A stretch of 64,000 bases of DNA from Campylobacter concisus ATCC 51562 (GCF_000466745.1 NZ_ANNI01000003.1:372001-436000); one strand, 5' to 3'. Positions 17,511-27,180 are shown, numbered from the stretch's first letter. A program made the numbers and translations. The notes: generated by a model from the sequence alone, not told the origin.

Positions 17511-18586
17511 CTTGCAGACTTAATAGCTTCAAGCAACTCTTCAAAACCTACTTTACTTGAGTTTTCAACATCTTTTAATATTTCAACGCCAGGTAGATTT
17601 CCTTTATCTTTATCAGCAAAAATAACCATCGCTTTTTCTAGTCCATGATGAACATTTTCATGATGAGCTGCGATACTTGAGAGAATTTTGGCATCTTTTA
17701 CAAGAGTATTTTTCACATCTTTTTCATACCATTTGCCAAATCTACACTCATGAACATCTTGAATCTTATTAAACTCATTTAAAAGTACGCCTCTATATCC
17801 ATTTAGCTTCATATTTATATGATCTATTTTTCCATTGCTTACATAGACTTCATTTGTAACATTTAAAGCCTGATTTAGGATATTTTGCGTATTTGCGTTT
17901 ACACTTGAGATATTTCCTTCAAATCCACCTAAAATTTTCATAGCATTTGCAGAAATTTTTGAGAAATTCTCACTCATTTCGATCATCGTATTCGCACTTT
18001 GCTTAAGTCCATTTATATTTACTTCTACTTCAAGTGTCGCCTTTTGCGTGCGCTCAGCAAGCTTTCTAACCTCATCTGCCACGACAGCAAAACCTCGTCC
18101 ATGCTCACCAGCACGGGCCGCCTCAATAGCAGCATTTAGAGCTAGCAAATTTGTCTGATCTGAGATGTCTTTAATTAGATTTATAATCTCAACAATAGAA
18201 TTTACGCTTCCATCAAGCGAAGAAGCGTCATTTGAAAGGTCATTACTCATCTGGCTTACTTGCTCGATCGAGTTTAAAATTTCAGCCGTTTGCGACTTGA
18301 GTTCGCCCGTCTCTTTGAAAGTCTTTTCATTTAGTCCGTTTATACTTTCAAGCATTTTTAGGTTTTCTTCCATTGTTAATTGCAAAAAATTTATACCATC
18401 TTGATAACTTGAAAGCAATAAATTTACAGCTTCTTGCTTATCCTTAGCTTGCTCTTTTGGCTCGCAAGTTTTAACGTTTTTTAGCTCATTTTTAAGTGCT
18501 AAAATTTCAGCCTTTAAAGCTTCATTTTCTCTCTCTAAAGCTTCATTTTTACTAGAAAGCTCTTTATTTTTGCCATCAAAAAACAT
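17504..18586 (-). CDS. Soluble methyl-accepting chemotaxis protein with CZB domain (TlpD-like)
   Basis: 360 residues with no transmembrane segment. An N-terminal coiled coil (about 5-45, heptads of Leu/Glu/Lys) leads into the MCP signalling domain, whose hairpin tip is '[19 protein letters not shown]' (about 158-176). The C-terminal chemoreceptor zinc-binding domain has '[10 protein letters not shown]' plus later His residues in 'AAHHENVHH', the expected 3His/1Cys site. H. pylori TlpD has the same design and senses oxidative or energy-related cues from the cytosol; the ligand here is not known. AAAGGATG precedes the ATG. Confidence 0.9.
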   Translation of the reverse strand: MFFDGKNKELSSKNEALERENEALKAEILALKNELKNVKTCEPKEQAKDKQEAVNLLLSSYQDGINFLQLTMEENLKMLESINGLNEKTFKETGELKSQTAEILNSIEQVSQMSNDLSNDASSLDGSVNSIVEIINLIKDISDQTNLLALNAAIEAARAGEHGRGFAVVADEVRKLAERTQKATLEVEVNINGLKQSANTMIEMSENFSKISANAMKILGGFEGNISSVNANTQNILNQALNVTNEVYVSNGKIDHINMKLNGYRGVLLNEFNKIQDVHECRFGKWYEKDVKNTLVKDAKILSSIAAHHENVHHGLEKAMVIFADKDKGNLPGVEILKDVENSSKVGFEELLEAIKSARK

Positions 18587-18620
18587 TTTTCATCCTTTAA
18601 AATTTGTAGATTTCGCGTAA

Positions 18621-20033
18621 TTATAACTCTTTTTTCTTAAGCCAGTAGTCCAAAATTTCTATCTGCTCATCAACGCTTTTATTTGCCGTGCCGCCCTGCG
18701 AACAACGTGCCTCTTTTGAAGCATGAAGATCTAAAAATTTAATAGCATTTGCATCTAAATTTTCATCCACACTTTTTAGCTGCTCTTCGTTTAGTTCACT
18801 CAAATCAAGGCCCAAACTTTCAGCTTTTGCGACAGCTTTGCCTGTGATAAAATGTGCTGTTCTAAATGGGATGTTTTTTTCACGCACTAGATAATCCGCC
18901 AAATCAGTCGCACTTAGATGGCCAGTTTTTGTAGCTTTTAGCATATTCTTTTCATTAAATTTAGCCGTTTTTATCATCTCATTTAGGATGATAGCCGAGC
19001 TTAAAATGGTTGAGACACTGTCAAACACACCCTCTTTATCTTCTTGCATATCTTTATTATAAGCAAGTGGCAGACCTTTCATCGTAGTTAGTAGCGCTAC
19101 CAAATTTCCATTTACACGCCCCGTTTTGCCGCGTATGAGTTCAGCGACGTCTGGATTTTTCTTTTGAGGCATAATGGAACTTCCTGTGCTATAAGCATCG
19201 CTAATGCTTATAAAGCCAAATTCTTGCGAGCTCCAAAGTATGAGCTCCTCGCAAAGCCTAGAAGCGTGCGTCATAAAAACGCTAATGTTAAATAAAATCT
19301 CAAGCGCAAAATCACGGTCGCTCACGCTATCCATCGCATTTCGCGTGCAACCTGCGAAGCCAAGCTCACTTGCAACGATAGTTCTATCTATCTTATGAGG
19401 AGTGCCTGCAAGGGCTGCTGAACCAAGCGGACTTAGGTTGTTTCGCTCATATGAGCTAACAAAACGCTCGAAATCTCTTTTAAACATAAATGCATATGCT
19501 AGCAAGTGATAGCTAAGGCTTACTGGCTGAGCGTGCTGAAGATGTGTGTAGCCTGGCATTAACGTATCTTTGTGGTTTTTTGCCAAATTTGTAAGCGTGG
19601 CGATGAGCTCTTTGATGAGAGATGAAATTTCTAAATTTTTCTTCAATACGTAAAATTTAAAATCAAGCGCAACTTGGTCGTTTCTGCTTCTGGCTGTGTG
19701 CAGTCTGCCTCCAAGCTCGGCGCCGATGATCTGGCTAAGGCGCTTCTCAACTGCCATGTGTATATCTTCATCTTCTAGCTTAAACTCAAATTTACCTGCT
19801 CTTATCTCAGATAAAACCTCATCAAGCCCCTTTATGATCGCCTCTGACTCATCTTTTTTCAAAATTCCGCAAACCCCAAGCATCTTTGCGTGAGCCTTAC
19901 TTCCAGCGATATCTTCTTCAAAAAGATTTTTATCAAAATTTATAGAAGCATTAAATTCCTCAAGTAGCTTCGAGCTAGCCTCGCTAAATCTGCCCTCCCA
20001 CATCTTTTTGTGTACGTTTTTCTCTTCTTTCAT
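18621..20033 (-). CDS. argH: Argininosuccinate lyase
   Basis: 470 residues, fumarase/aspartase superfamily. It splits argininosuccinate into arginine and fumarate, the last step of arginine synthesis. The superfamily signature '[20 protein letters not shown]' (about 283-302, with the catalytic Ser) and '[16 protein letters not shown]' are present, as is the N-terminal '[11 protein letters not shown]'. ATG 20033 has AAAGG six nt upstream; a later Met at residue 11 is a less likely start. In C. jejuni argH lies next to pckA; here several genes separate them. Confidence 0.95.
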   Translation of the reverse strand: MKEEKNVHKKMWEGRFSEASSKLLEEFNASINFDKNLFEEDIAGSKAHAKMLGVCGILKKDESEAIIKGLDEVLSEIRAGKFEFKLEDEDIHMAVEKRLSQIIGAELGGRLHTARSRNDQVALDFKFYVLKKNLEISSLIKELIATLTNLAKNHKDTLMPGYTHLQHAQPVSLSYHLLAYAFMFKRDFERFVSSYERNNLSPLGSAALAGTPHKIDRTIVASELGFAGCTRNAMDSVSDRDFALEILFNISVFMTHASRLCEELILWSSQEFGFISISDAYSTGSSIMPQKKNPDVAELIRGKTGRVNGNLVALLTTMKGLPLAYNKDMQEDKEGVFDSVSTILSSAIILNEMIKTAKFNEKNMLKATKTGHLSATDLADYLVREKNIPFRTAHFITGKAVAKAESLGLDLSELNEEQLKSVDENLDANAIKFLDLHASKEARCSQGGTANKSVDEQIEILDYWLKKKEL

Positions 20034-20238
20034 AGCTTTGCCTTTAATTAGTTTTGCGTGATTTTAACAAAATAGCACTTAACTGGGTATTTTAACTATA
20101 AAGTTGCAAAAAAGTTATAAATATAATTTATCTTTAAGGATATAGAAATATAATTCAAAATATAACTTTTTAAAAACTATTTTAATTTTCTATTGAATAT
20201 AGTTTAAAATAAAAATAATCTATAAGAGGAAGGATGAT

Positions 20239-20628
20239 ATGCAAATAGATGCGAACATGAACTCAAACATTTTCTATCATGATGGCTATACATCTATCTC
20301 TTCAAATAGCTCAAAAACAAGCATGCTAGTATCTTCTGGCTATGACAAGAAAGATATTGTTAGAAGCAATGAAGTACATGTAGAACAAAGAGAAGATGCT
20401 AAAATTTCCCCTATAATTATTAATAAAGCAAGTGCCATACAGTTACAAAAGGACTTAGAAAAATTACAAGATCAAAAGCTAGATATTTCACATCAAATTT
20501 CAAGCATCCAAAGCCTAAAAGATCGTAATTCTATGCAAATGCTTCATTACTTAAATTTAGAGCAGTCAGCCATTCAAAATAATATTTTAAGTATTAAAAC
20601 TCAAATGATAGAAATGGCACAGGCTTAA
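20239..20628 (+). CDS. Unknown small coiled-coil protein
   Basis: 129 residues, not recognised. The N-terminal half is Ser/Asn-rich and probably disordered (about 1-60); the C-terminal half (about 65-128) is strongly helical with heptads of Leu/Ile/Gln, including 'AIQLQKDLEKLQDQKLDISHQIS', so a coiled coil is likely. There is no signal peptide and no cysteine. The layout recalls small flagellar or secretion-associated cytosolic proteins, but that is only resemblance. The start is well set by AGAGGAAGGA. It has a 205-bp AT-rich upstream region of its own and converges with the TorD-like gene, with only 2 nt between stops. Confidence 0.72.
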   Translation: MQIDANMNSNIFYHDGYTSISSNSSKTSMLVSSGYDKKDIVRSNEVHVEQREDAKISPIIINKASAIQLQKDLEKLQDQKLDISHQISSIQSLKDRNSMQMLHYLNLEQSAIQNNILSIKTQMIEMAQA

Positions 20629-20638
20629 AACTAAGCCT
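20621..20638. terminator. Palindrome across two convergent stop codons
   Basis: AGGCTTA / TAAGCCT form a 7-bp stem with loop AAAC. The hairpin contains the stop codons of both the coiled-coil gene (20626-20628) and the TorD-like gene (20631-20633). No T run follows on either strand, so its role as a terminator is uncertain. Confidence 0.4.
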
Positions 20639-21170
20639 TGCCAATAATAGTTTCTAAAACTAGGCAAAAATCCTCTAAAAAATATCCCATTGATTTATAA
20701 AAATTGCTAGTTGCGTCTTTTTGGATATCTCTTGAAAGCTGTTTAGCATAAGGCGAGAAAAATGAGACACTAAAAGCTGCAAGAAGTCTCATAGACTCCT
20801 TAGATGCTTTGCTTTTTAAAATATTTGCTATTAAAATTAGCTGATTTGAGATGCTATCAACCTCGCCCATTTTTGGCTGAAAATTTATAGCCTTATAAAA
20901 TTGAGCTAGATCATCTTTTGCAGAAGAAAAATAGTAACTTGCCTCAAATTTTGACTTTAAAATGACAAAATCGTCACATAAAACAGCACTACTTTCATCT
21001 TTGATAAATTTGGTATAAAGCTCATTGCCTTTTTTATTTGCTTCGCTATTTGTCTGCGTTATCCACGCATTTGTCTTTTTGATACGCATAAAAGATGAAA
21101 CATCCAAAATGCCACTAAAATTTGTAGCAAGCGCAGCCGCTACAACGCTATAAAGTTCTCCAAGTTTCAA
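20631..21170 (-). CDS. TorD-like chaperone family protein (tentative)
   Basis: 179 residues, all helical in character. The part from about 65 to 178 reads like the TorD/DmsD fold: 'SSAKDDLAQFYKAINFQPKMGEVD' in place of the usual LF..D.a.fY...Gf.p...D, then 'ISNQLILIANILKSK' and a final 'FYKSMGYFLEDFCLVLE'. TorD-type proteins bind Tat signal peptides of molybdoenzymes during cofactor insertion. The gene starts 3 nt behind copA, so it is probably co-transcribed with copper-export genes; no molybdoenzyme gene is nearby. If the family call is wrong, it is an unknown helical protein of the copper cluster. Confidence 0.55.
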   Translation of the reverse strand: MKLGELYSVVAAALATNFSGILDVSSFMRIKKTNAWITQTNSEANKKGNELYTKFIKDESSAVLCDDFVILKSKFEASYYFSSAKDDLAQFYKAINFQPKMGEVDSISNQLILIANILKSKASKESMRLLAAFSVSFFSPYAKQLSRDIQKDATSNFYKSMGYFLEDFCLVLETIIGKA

Positions 21171-21173
21171 ATT

Positions 21174-23351
21174 TTAATCCTTAAGTCGTAGATATCTAAG
21201 TCTAACTGCATTTAAAACGACAGTAACAGAGCTAAGACACATCGCCATTGAGCCATAAACTGGGCTTAAAAGTAGTCCAAAGACCGGGTAAAGCACACCA
21301 GCAGCCACTGGGATACAAATCGCGTTATACATAAACGCCCAAAATAAATTTTCTTTTATGTTTGCCATAGTAGCATTTGCCAGTCTAACCAGCCCGGTCA
21401 CTCCACGCAAATTATTTTTAACAAGCACGATATCTCCAGCACCTTTTGCTATATCTGAGCCTGAGTTCATAGCGATACCAACACTTGCCTCTTTAAGCGA
21501 TGGTGAATCATTTACGCCATCTCCAACAAAGATAACGCCACCGTGGCTTGCAAGCTCTTTTATCTCATTAAATTTATCTTCAGGCAACATATTTGCGTGA
21601 TATTTGCTTACATTTAGCTTTTTAGCGATGCTTGCAACTACTTTCTCGTCATCGCCTGAGAGGATCACACTTTGTAAATTTAGACTAGTAAGCTCATTTA
21701 TAATATCGCTCGCCTCGTCTTTTAGCTCATCACTAAGCGTTAAAAAACCAACAAATTTTTTATTTATAGCACAAAGTATTACGCCACTTCCATCATTTGT
21801 AGCCTCTTTTATAGCGTTACTTTCATCTAAATTTAAACTAACTTCATTTGCCGAAAGCAGCTTTTCGTTTCCGATTATTATATGATTATTCTCATCTTCA
21901 TAGATGATGCCTTGCCCGACAACATTTTGAAATTTTCCATTTAGCTTTTGTAAATCTATACATTTTTGCTTTGCATATCTAACTATAGCTTTTGAGATGA
22001 GATGCTCACTTAAATTTTCAGCAGAAGCGATAAGTGCTAAATCTTGCTCACTTAAATTTGAGCTTTTGACGCTGATTTGCCCTTTACTAAGTGTGCCAGT
22101 TTTGTCAAATGCTACAAATTTAGTATCTTTTATTAGCTCTAAAACTTCTGGATTTTTTACTAAAATTCCAGCTTTTGCACCACGTGCAAGCGAGCTTACT
22201 ATTGCTATTGGCGTAGCAAGTCCAAGAGCGCATGGGCATGAGATGATGAGAACACAGATCGCACAAGAGATCGCATAAGCAAAATTTCCACCAAAAATGA
22301 TCCAAGCTAAAAACGTGAGCACTGATATTGCCACCACGCTTGGCACAAAAATATTTGCTATCTTATCAGCAAGCCTACCTATTGGCATTTTTTTCGTACT
22401 AGCATCATTTAGTAAGCTTAAAATTTGAGATAGCAAGCTTTCAAACGAGCCTTTTGTCATCTTGACACTTATGTAACCATTTGTATTTAGTGTACCTGCA
22501 AATACATTGTCGCCCACCTCTTTATAAACTGGCAGGCTCTCGCCCGTTAGCATCGAAGCATCGATTTCGGCTCCGCCTTGGACTATCACACCGTCACATG
22601 GAACATTGTAGCCATTCTTTACAACGACGATATCACCTATTTTTAGCTCATTTACTGGCACTTCTTTACTTCTTCCATCTGGCATAAGTAAAAATGCGGT
22701 TTTTGGAGAAATTTTAAGTAGTCTCTTTAGATAATCCCCTGCTTTTGCCTTTGAACGCTCTTCAAGATACTTGCCAAGAAGCACAAAAGCTATTATCATC
22801 GCCACGCCTGAAACATAGATATTTTTCAGATCATTTGGTAAAAATTTTTCAAAAAGCACTACAAAAAGCGAGTATAAAAACGCGCTACCACTTCCAAGAG
22901 CGACAAGCACATTCATATCGTAATTTCTATTTTTTACCGCTTCGTAGGCATGAGTAAAAAAGCCTTTGCCACTAAAGATAAGAACTAAAAATGCCAAAGC
23001 TAGCATAGCTAAATTTACTAGCATGCTGTGCGGTGCGAACATCTCAAGTGCCATTATTACGATACTTGCGACAAATGCAAATATAAATTTATTTCTAATA
23101 TTTCTAATGTGAGCTTTTCTTTTTGCTTCAAACTCATCAATATCAGTTGCCACAAAGTAGCCAAGCTTCTTTATCTTTTGCTCTAAAATTTCACGCACAC
23201 TAGCGTCTTTTAGGACAAACTCGCCGCTTGCGTTTGCAAAATTTACATTTGCTTCAAGTACTCCATCTATCTTTTTTGAAACCTTTTCGATAGCATTTGA
23301 GCAGTTTACGCAGCTCATTCCCGCTATATTTAGTTTGACTTTTAAAGACAT
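21174..23351 (-). CDS. copA: Copper-exporting P1B-type ATPase
   Basis: 725 residues. One N-terminal heavy-metal-associated domain with 'GMSCVNC' (C14, C17), about eight transmembrane helices, the membrane metal site 'SCPCALG' (C372, C374), the actuator 'MLTGES', phosphorylation site D416 in 'DKTGTLSKG', and the hinge 'GDGVNDSP'. It exports Cu(I) from the cytosol to the periplasm. The usual SEHP of the nucleotide-binding domain is SEHL here (H450-L451). The start is 1 nt from the copZ stop; the operon is GNAT-copZ-copA-TorD-like. Confidence 0.94.
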   Translation of the reverse strand: MSLKVKLNIAGMSCVNCSNAIEKVSKKIDGVLEANVNFANASGEFVLKDASVREILEQKIKKLGYFVATDIDEFEAKRKAHIRNIRNKFIFAFVASIVIMALEMFAPHSMLVNLAMLALAFLVLIFSGKGFFTHAYEAVKNRNYDMNVLVALGSGSAFLYSLFVVLFEKFLPNDLKNIYVSGVAMIIAFVLLGKYLEERSKAKAGDYLKRLLKISPKTAFLLMPDGRSKEVPVNELKIGDIVVVKNGYNVPCDGVIVQGGAEIDASMLTGESLPVYKEVGDNVFAGTLNTNGYISVKMTKGSFESLLSQILSLLNDASTKKMPIGRLADKIANIFVPSVVAISVLTFLAWIIFGGNFAYAISCAICVLIISCPCALGLATPIAIVSSLARGAKAGILVKNPEVLELIKDTKFVAFDKTGTLSKGQISVKSSNLSEQDLALIASAENLSEHLISKAIVRYAKQKCIDLQKLNGKFQNVVGQGIIYEDENNHIIIGNEKLLSANEVSLNLDESNAIKEATNDGSGVILCAINKKFVGFLTLSDELKDEASDIINELTSLNLQSVILSGDDEKVVASIAKKLNVSKYHANMLPEDKFNEIKELASHGGVIFVGDGVNDSPSLKEASVGIAMNSGSDIAKGAGDIVLVKNNLRGVTGLVRLANATMANIKENLFWAFMYNAICIPVAAGVLYPVFGLLLSPVYGSMAMCLSSVTVVLNAVRLRYLRLKD

Positions 23352-23352
23352 A

Positions 23353-23556
23353 TCAGAGCTCTTTTATTATGTCAAATCCCAAATCAGCCATTTCAGACTT
23401 AAATTTCTCAACTTCACTATCTTTAAGATCAACTCTAACTTGTCTTGGCTCTTTGCTAAGATCAACTTCTATCTTGCCAAAGTCATCTTCAAGTGCGTTT
23501 TTTATTGTATTTGCACAATTTTGGCAGTGGATATTGTTTGCTTCAAATGTTTTCAT
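23353..23556 (-). CDS. copZ: Copper chaperone, heavy-metal-associated domain protein
   Basis: 67 residues, a single ferredoxin-like HMA domain with 'NIHCQNCANTIKNAL' (CxxC at about 11-14). It should carry Cu(I) in the cytosol and hand it to CopA, whose gene follows at once. Its ATG overlaps the GNAT stop as ATGA, with GGAG inside the end of that gene. Confidence 0.92.
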   Translation of the reverse strand: MKTFEANNIHCQNCANTIKNALEDDFGKIEVDLSKEPRQVRVDLKDSEVEKFKSEMADLGFDIIKEL

Positions 23557-24107
23557 ATTATCTCCTTTATCATATGGTCGTATTCATGTAAATTTACAAT
23601 TTTCTTGACATTAAATTTAAAGCCCAAACTCTCGTAAAATTTACGAACTTTTGGCTTATTTGTATCTACTATTAATGAAACCTTTTTATGCCCTAGCTCT
23701 TTTGCCTTGACAAATGAATGCCTTATGAGCTCTTTTGCAAGCCCTTGGCCTCTAAAATTTTCATCAACAGCGATACTATCTATATAAAACTCATCGTCAA
23801 AACACTCTTTTTCTACCTTGTCATCTTTGCCAAGAGCCATTAAATGTTGCGAAATTTCTCTATCAAGCTGCTCCGCGTCGCCACCAAAGTAAGCACACAT
23901 CGCAGCGATAATTTCCTCATTATATTTATAAACAAAGACATTTTTATAGCTAAGTCTATTTGTCTCACTTTTGAAAAAAATTTCTAAAATTTCATCACTT
24001 TTAATAGGATCGTCATAGCCACTTAGCTTGTAGGCGATATCTTCCATTGCTAGATTTAGTAGCTTTATGCAGCTTTTTGCATCTTGTTTTTGAGCATTTT
24101 TTATCAT
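23553..24107 (-). CDS. GNAT-family N-acetyltransferase
   Basis: 184 residues of the GNAT fold. The acetyl-CoA motif A is 'IAVDENFRGQGLAKELIRHS' (about 122-141, R/Q-x-x-G-x-G/A), followed by 'VDTNKPKVRKFYESLGFK' (motif B). The substrate is not visible. It is the first gene of the copZ-copA cluster and overlaps copZ by 4 nt. A perfect TATAAT lies so close to the ATG (plus 24114-24119) that the transcript may begin at the start codon; there is no ribosome binding site. Confidence 0.9.
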   Translation of the reverse strand: MIKNAQKQDAKSCIKLLNLAMEDIAYKLSGYDDPIKSDEILEIFFKSETNRLSYKNVFVYKYNEEIIAAMCAYFGGDAEQLDREISQHLMALGKDDKVEKECFDDEFYIDSIAVDENFRGQGLAKELIRHSFVKAKELGHKKVSLIVDTNKPKVRKFYESLGFKFNVKKIVNLHEYDHMIKEII

Positions 24108-24113
24108 GGCATG

Positions 24114-24119
24114 ATTATA
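24114..24119 (-). promoter_or_regulatory. -10 element at the GNAT-copZ-copA operon start
   Basis: The minus strand reads TATAAT, then six bases, then the ATG at 24107-24105. The predicted transcription start coincides with the A of the ATG, which points to a leaderless message. Confidence 0.45.
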
Positions 24120-24225
24120 TGCCTTTAGCTTAAATTTTTACCAAATATTTTTTTTAAATTTACAAAGTTAGGCGCTTTGGCTAGCAAACTAAAAATGTTT
24201 TAAAAAAGTATAAAATTTTTTTAGT

Positions 24226-24231
24226 TATAAT
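24226..24231 (+). promoter_or_regulatory. -10 element for yebC
   Basis: TATAAT preceded by TTAGT and an upstream T7 stretch, 28 nt before the yebC ATG, with AAGGA in the leader. Confidence 0.6.
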
Positions 24232-24258
24232 CCGTAAAAAATTTATTTAAGGATATTT

Positions 24259-24966
24259 ATGGGACGAGCATTTGAGTACCGAAGAGCCGCAAAAGAAGCT
24301 AGATGGGATAAGATGAGCAAGGTATTTCCAAAACTTGCAAAAGCTATAACAGTAGCCGCAAAAGATGGTGGTTGTGATCCAGATATGAACCCTAAACTTC
24401 GTGCAGCTATCGCAGCAGCAAAAGCTGAAAATATGCCAAAAGACAACATCGACGCAGCTATAAAAAGAGCAAATGGCAAAGATAGCGCCGATATCAAGAC
24501 TATTTTTTATGACGGCAAAGCAGCTCACGGCGTGCAGATCATCGTTGAGTGTGCGACTGACAATCCAACTAGAACAGTTGCCAATGTTAAAGCTATATTT
24601 AGCAAAAATGGCGGAGAAATTTTGCCAAGTGGTAGCCTTAGCTTTATGTTTACAAGAAAGAGCGTTTTTGAGCTTGAAAAGCCAAGCGCAGACATCGAAG
24701 AGATCGAGCTTGAGCTGATAGATTATGGTCTAAGCGATATCGAGGCTGACGATGAGACGCTATTTGTCTATGGCGATTATGCAAATTTTGGTACACTTCA
24801 TGAAGGTATCGAAAAGCTAAATTTAGTAGTTAAAAAAGCTTCACTTCAATACTTACCAAATCAAACTGTGAATCTAAGCGAAGAGCAAATGCTTGAGGTT
24901 GAAAGGCTTCTTGATAAGCTAGAAGACGATGATGACGTTCAAGCAGTTTATACAAATATCGAATAA
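24259..24966 (+). CDS. yebC: YebC/PmpR family regulator or translation factor
   Basis: 235 residues, three-domain YebC fold. The start '[23 protein letters not shown]' and '[36 protein letters not shown]' stretch are signatures of the family. Members have been described as DNA-binding transcription regulators (PmpR) and, more recently, as factors that relieve ribosome stalling; both are known for the family, neither is shown here. First gene of a plus-strand yebC-cyclophilin-symporter run. Confidence 0.93.
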   Translation: MGRAFEYRRAAKEARWDKMSKVFPKLAKAITVAAKDGGCDPDMNPKLRAAIAAAKAENMPKDNIDAAIKRANGKDSADIKTIFYDGKAAHGVQIIVECATDNPTRTVANVKAIFSKNGGEILPSGSLSFMFTRKSVFELEKPSADIEEIELELIDYGLSDIEADDETLFVYGDYANFGTLHEGIEKLNLVVKKASLQYLPNQTVNLSEEQMLEVERLLDKLEDDDDVQAVYTNIE

Positions 24967-24977
24967 AAGGGAGATAC

Positions 24978-25472
24978 ATGCGTTTTGATGAATTAAAAGT
25001 TTATGATATAAATTTAGACGAGCTTAAAAAAGATAAATTTGCAGTTTTAGAGACAGACAAAGGCGAGATCAGACTTGAACTTTTTGCAGAAGAAGCTCCA
25101 CAAACTGTCGCAAATTTTATCCATTTGATAAAATCAGGCTTTTATAATGGACTAAATTTTCACAGAGTTATACCAAATTTTGTCATCCAAGGTGGCTGCC
25201 CAAATGGAACAGGCACAGGCGGTCCTGGCTGGAGAATAAAATGCGAATGCGATAAGCAAAAGGTAAAACACGAGCGCGGTAGCCTTAGCATGGCTCACGC
25301 AGGACGCGATACTGGCGGATCACAGTTTTTCATCTGTCACAGCAAGCAACCTCATCTTGATGGCGTGCATACAGTCTTTGGAAAGTGCGTTGATGAAGAG
25401 AGTCTAAAGGTGCTTGACGCTATAAGACAAGGCGATAAGATCATCTCTGCTAAGATCAGAGAAAGCCTATAA
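24978..25472 (+). CDS. ppiB: Cyclophilin-type peptidyl-prolyl cis-trans isomerase
   Basis: 164 residues, no signal peptide, so cytosolic PpiB type. The active-site stretch is '[21 protein letters not shown]' (split here: [13 protein letters not shown] then TGTGGPG), and '[18 protein letters not shown]' carries the conserved Gln-Phe-Phe. Loss of Trp at the cyclosporin position is common in bacterial forms. It lies 11 nt behind yebC with AAAGGGAG before the ATG. Confidence 0.94.
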   Translation: MRFDELKVYDINLDELKKDKFAVLETDKGEIRLELFAEEAPQTVANFIHLIKSGFYNGLNFHRVIPNFVIQGGCPNGTGTGGPGWRIKCECDKQKVKHERGSLSMAHAGRDTGGSQFFICHSKQPHLDGVHTVFGKCVDEESLKVLDAIRQGDKIISAKIRESL

Positions 25473-25483
25473 AGGGGAAATTT

Positions 25484-26839
25484 ATGAATAATACTAAAAA
25501 GCAAGGAAATCTTGCTGTAAGATTATTTACCAATCTTGCCTTTTGGGTTGTGATCGGTATTGTTGGTGGCGTTATCGTTGGCATGGTTGCACCTGAGCTT
25601 GGTATAGCTAGCAAACCAGGCATTGATTATTTTATAAAAGCACTTAAAATTTTAATCGGCCCTATTATCTTTTTAACGATCGTTTCAGGTATCGTTGGGC
25701 TTGAGAGTTTAAAAGATCTTGGATCTATTGGATTAAAGGCATTTATCTATTTTGAGATAGTTAGCACACTTGCGCTTGCTGTTGGTATCATCTTTGGCGA
25801 GACACTTCGTCCAGGACATGGCATGAATCTTGACTACACTCAGCTTGATGCCTCAAGTGTGGCTAAATTTACATCTCAAGCTGCAAATATGGACGCAAAT
25901 AGCGGATTTGTAGCACATACACTTCATCTTTTAAGAGGTGCTGTGCCAGTAGATGATATTTTCCCTTACGTACATATACTTGATCCATTTATAAAATCAA
26001 ACACACTTCAAGTACTTTTCATGGCTATTATCGTTGCCATCGTACTTTCACTGCTAGCTCATGATAAAAAACAAGCTTGCCTAAAGCCACTTGAATTTAT
26101 TCAGCACTATGTCTTAAAACTTCTTAGCTGGCTTATGCTCTTTAGCCCAGTGGCTGCATTTTCAGCTATGGCTTATCTGATCGGCAAATTTGGTATCGGA
26201 ACGCTTCTTGGCATGATGGAGCTTTTGGTTGTTATGGCACTTGCAAGCTGCTTTTTCATATTTGTCGTGCTTGGTGTTATCTGCTATTTTGCAAAAATCA
26301 ATGTCTTTAAATTTATGCGTTTTATCTCAAAAGAGGTATTGGTAGTCTTTGCGACAAGCTCGAGCGAAACAGCTCTTGCGCCACTTATGCAAAAGCTAGA
26401 ATCAGCTGGTATAAATAGAGGCGCTGTTGGACTTATCATTCCAACTGGCTACTCATTTAACCTTGACTGCACCAACATCTATCTAAGTTTAAGCGTTATT
26501 TTCCTAGCTCAAGCTTTCAACATCCCGCTAAGCTTTGAGCATCTAATAAGTATACTAATCGTACTAATGATCACAAGCAAAGGCGCTGTTGGCGTGACAG
26601 GATCAGGCTTTGTCGTCCTTGCTGGAACACTAAGCGCACTTCCAAGCACTGGCATACCAGTCGTCACCGTAGCCGTGCTACTTGGCGTTGATAAATTTAT
26701 GTCAGAAATGCGTGCTGTTGGCAATCTCTGCGGTAATGCCGTTGGCTGCATGATAGTTTCTATCTGGGATAAAAAAGTAGATATGGATAAATTTAGATAC
26801 GCACTAGATCATCCAGAGGAATTTCACTTCCACTCATAA
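25484..26839 (+). CDS. Dicarboxylate/amino acid:cation symporter (DAACS family)
   Basis: 451 residues, GltP/DctA fold with about eight transmembrane helices and two re-entrant hairpins. Hairpin HP1 has 'FATSSSETALAPLMQKLE' (serine-rich), TM7 has 'GYSFNLDCTNIYLS' (the NMDGT-like Na+ site is NLDCT here) and HP2 'SKGAVGVTGSGFVVLAG'. It imports C4-dicarboxylates or acidic amino acids with Na+ or H+; the Asp in 'LDCT' and the size fit DctA. Campylobacter relies on C4-dicarboxylates and amino acids for carbon, which fits. A strong terminator follows. Confidence 0.9.
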   Translation: MNNTKKQGNLAVRLFTNLAFWVVIGIVGGVIVGMVAPELGIASKPGIDYFIKALKILIGPIIFLTIVSGIVGLESLKDLGSIGLKAFIYFEIVSTLALAVGIIFGETLRPGHGMNLDYTQLDASSVAKFTSQAANMDANSGFVAHTLHLLRGAVPVDDIFPYVHILDPFIKSNTLQVLFMAIIVAIVLSLLAHDKKQACLKPLEFIQHYVLKLLSWLMLFSPVAAFSAMAYLIGKFGIGTLLGMMELLVVMALASCFFIFVVLGVICYFAKINVFKFMRFISKEVLVVFATSSSETALAPLMQKLESAGINRGAVGLIIPTGYSFNLDCTNIYLSLSVIFLAQAFNIPLSFEHLISILIVLMITSKGAVGVTGSGFVVLAGTLSALPSTGIPVVTVAVLLGVDKFMSEMRAVGNLCGNAVGCMIVSIWDKKVDMDKFRYALDHPEEFHFHS

Positions 26840-26854
26840 TATACATTTATAACT

Positions 26855-26880
26855 ATAAGGGCAACTTTGCCCTTATTTTT
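26855..26880 (+). terminator. Rho-independent terminator after the symporter
   Basis: ATAAGGGCA / TGCCCTTAT stem with a small ACTT loop, running into TTTTTCTCTTTTT, 16 nt behind the stop codon. Confidence 0.9.
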
Positions 26881-27180
26881 CTCTTTTTATTCTAAATTTA
26901 TCCGATCTATCTCCTCCTCTCAAACCTATAAAAATTTTTAGAAAACAACACAATAAATGATATTTGATAACTGGTTCAAGCGCAAAAAGAAAAACTAGGG
27001 ACTAAGTGTAATAGGAAAATTTTGTTAGTAACTCATATATTTGGCAATATCTAATATTTTGTTACTTACTAGAATAAATTTACAAATGTAATAACTTGAG
27101 CTTATAATTTAGAAGAGAAATACTTTAAATTTAGTCATATAAAAAATATTAACTAACAATTCTTGTAAGATATTAGGAAC
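26881..27180. other. AT-rich spacer between convergent symporter and pckA
   Basis: About 300 bp with stops in all frames. I see no gene, RNA, repeat or clear promoter in it. Scattered near-TATAAT stretches occur but are expected by chance in such AT-rich DNA. Confidence 0.5.

Noticed and set aside
26881..27180. Possible small RNA or small gene in the 300-bp gap before pckA
   Set aside because: No promoter-terminator pair and no open frame with a ribosome binding site; only AT-rich sequence.
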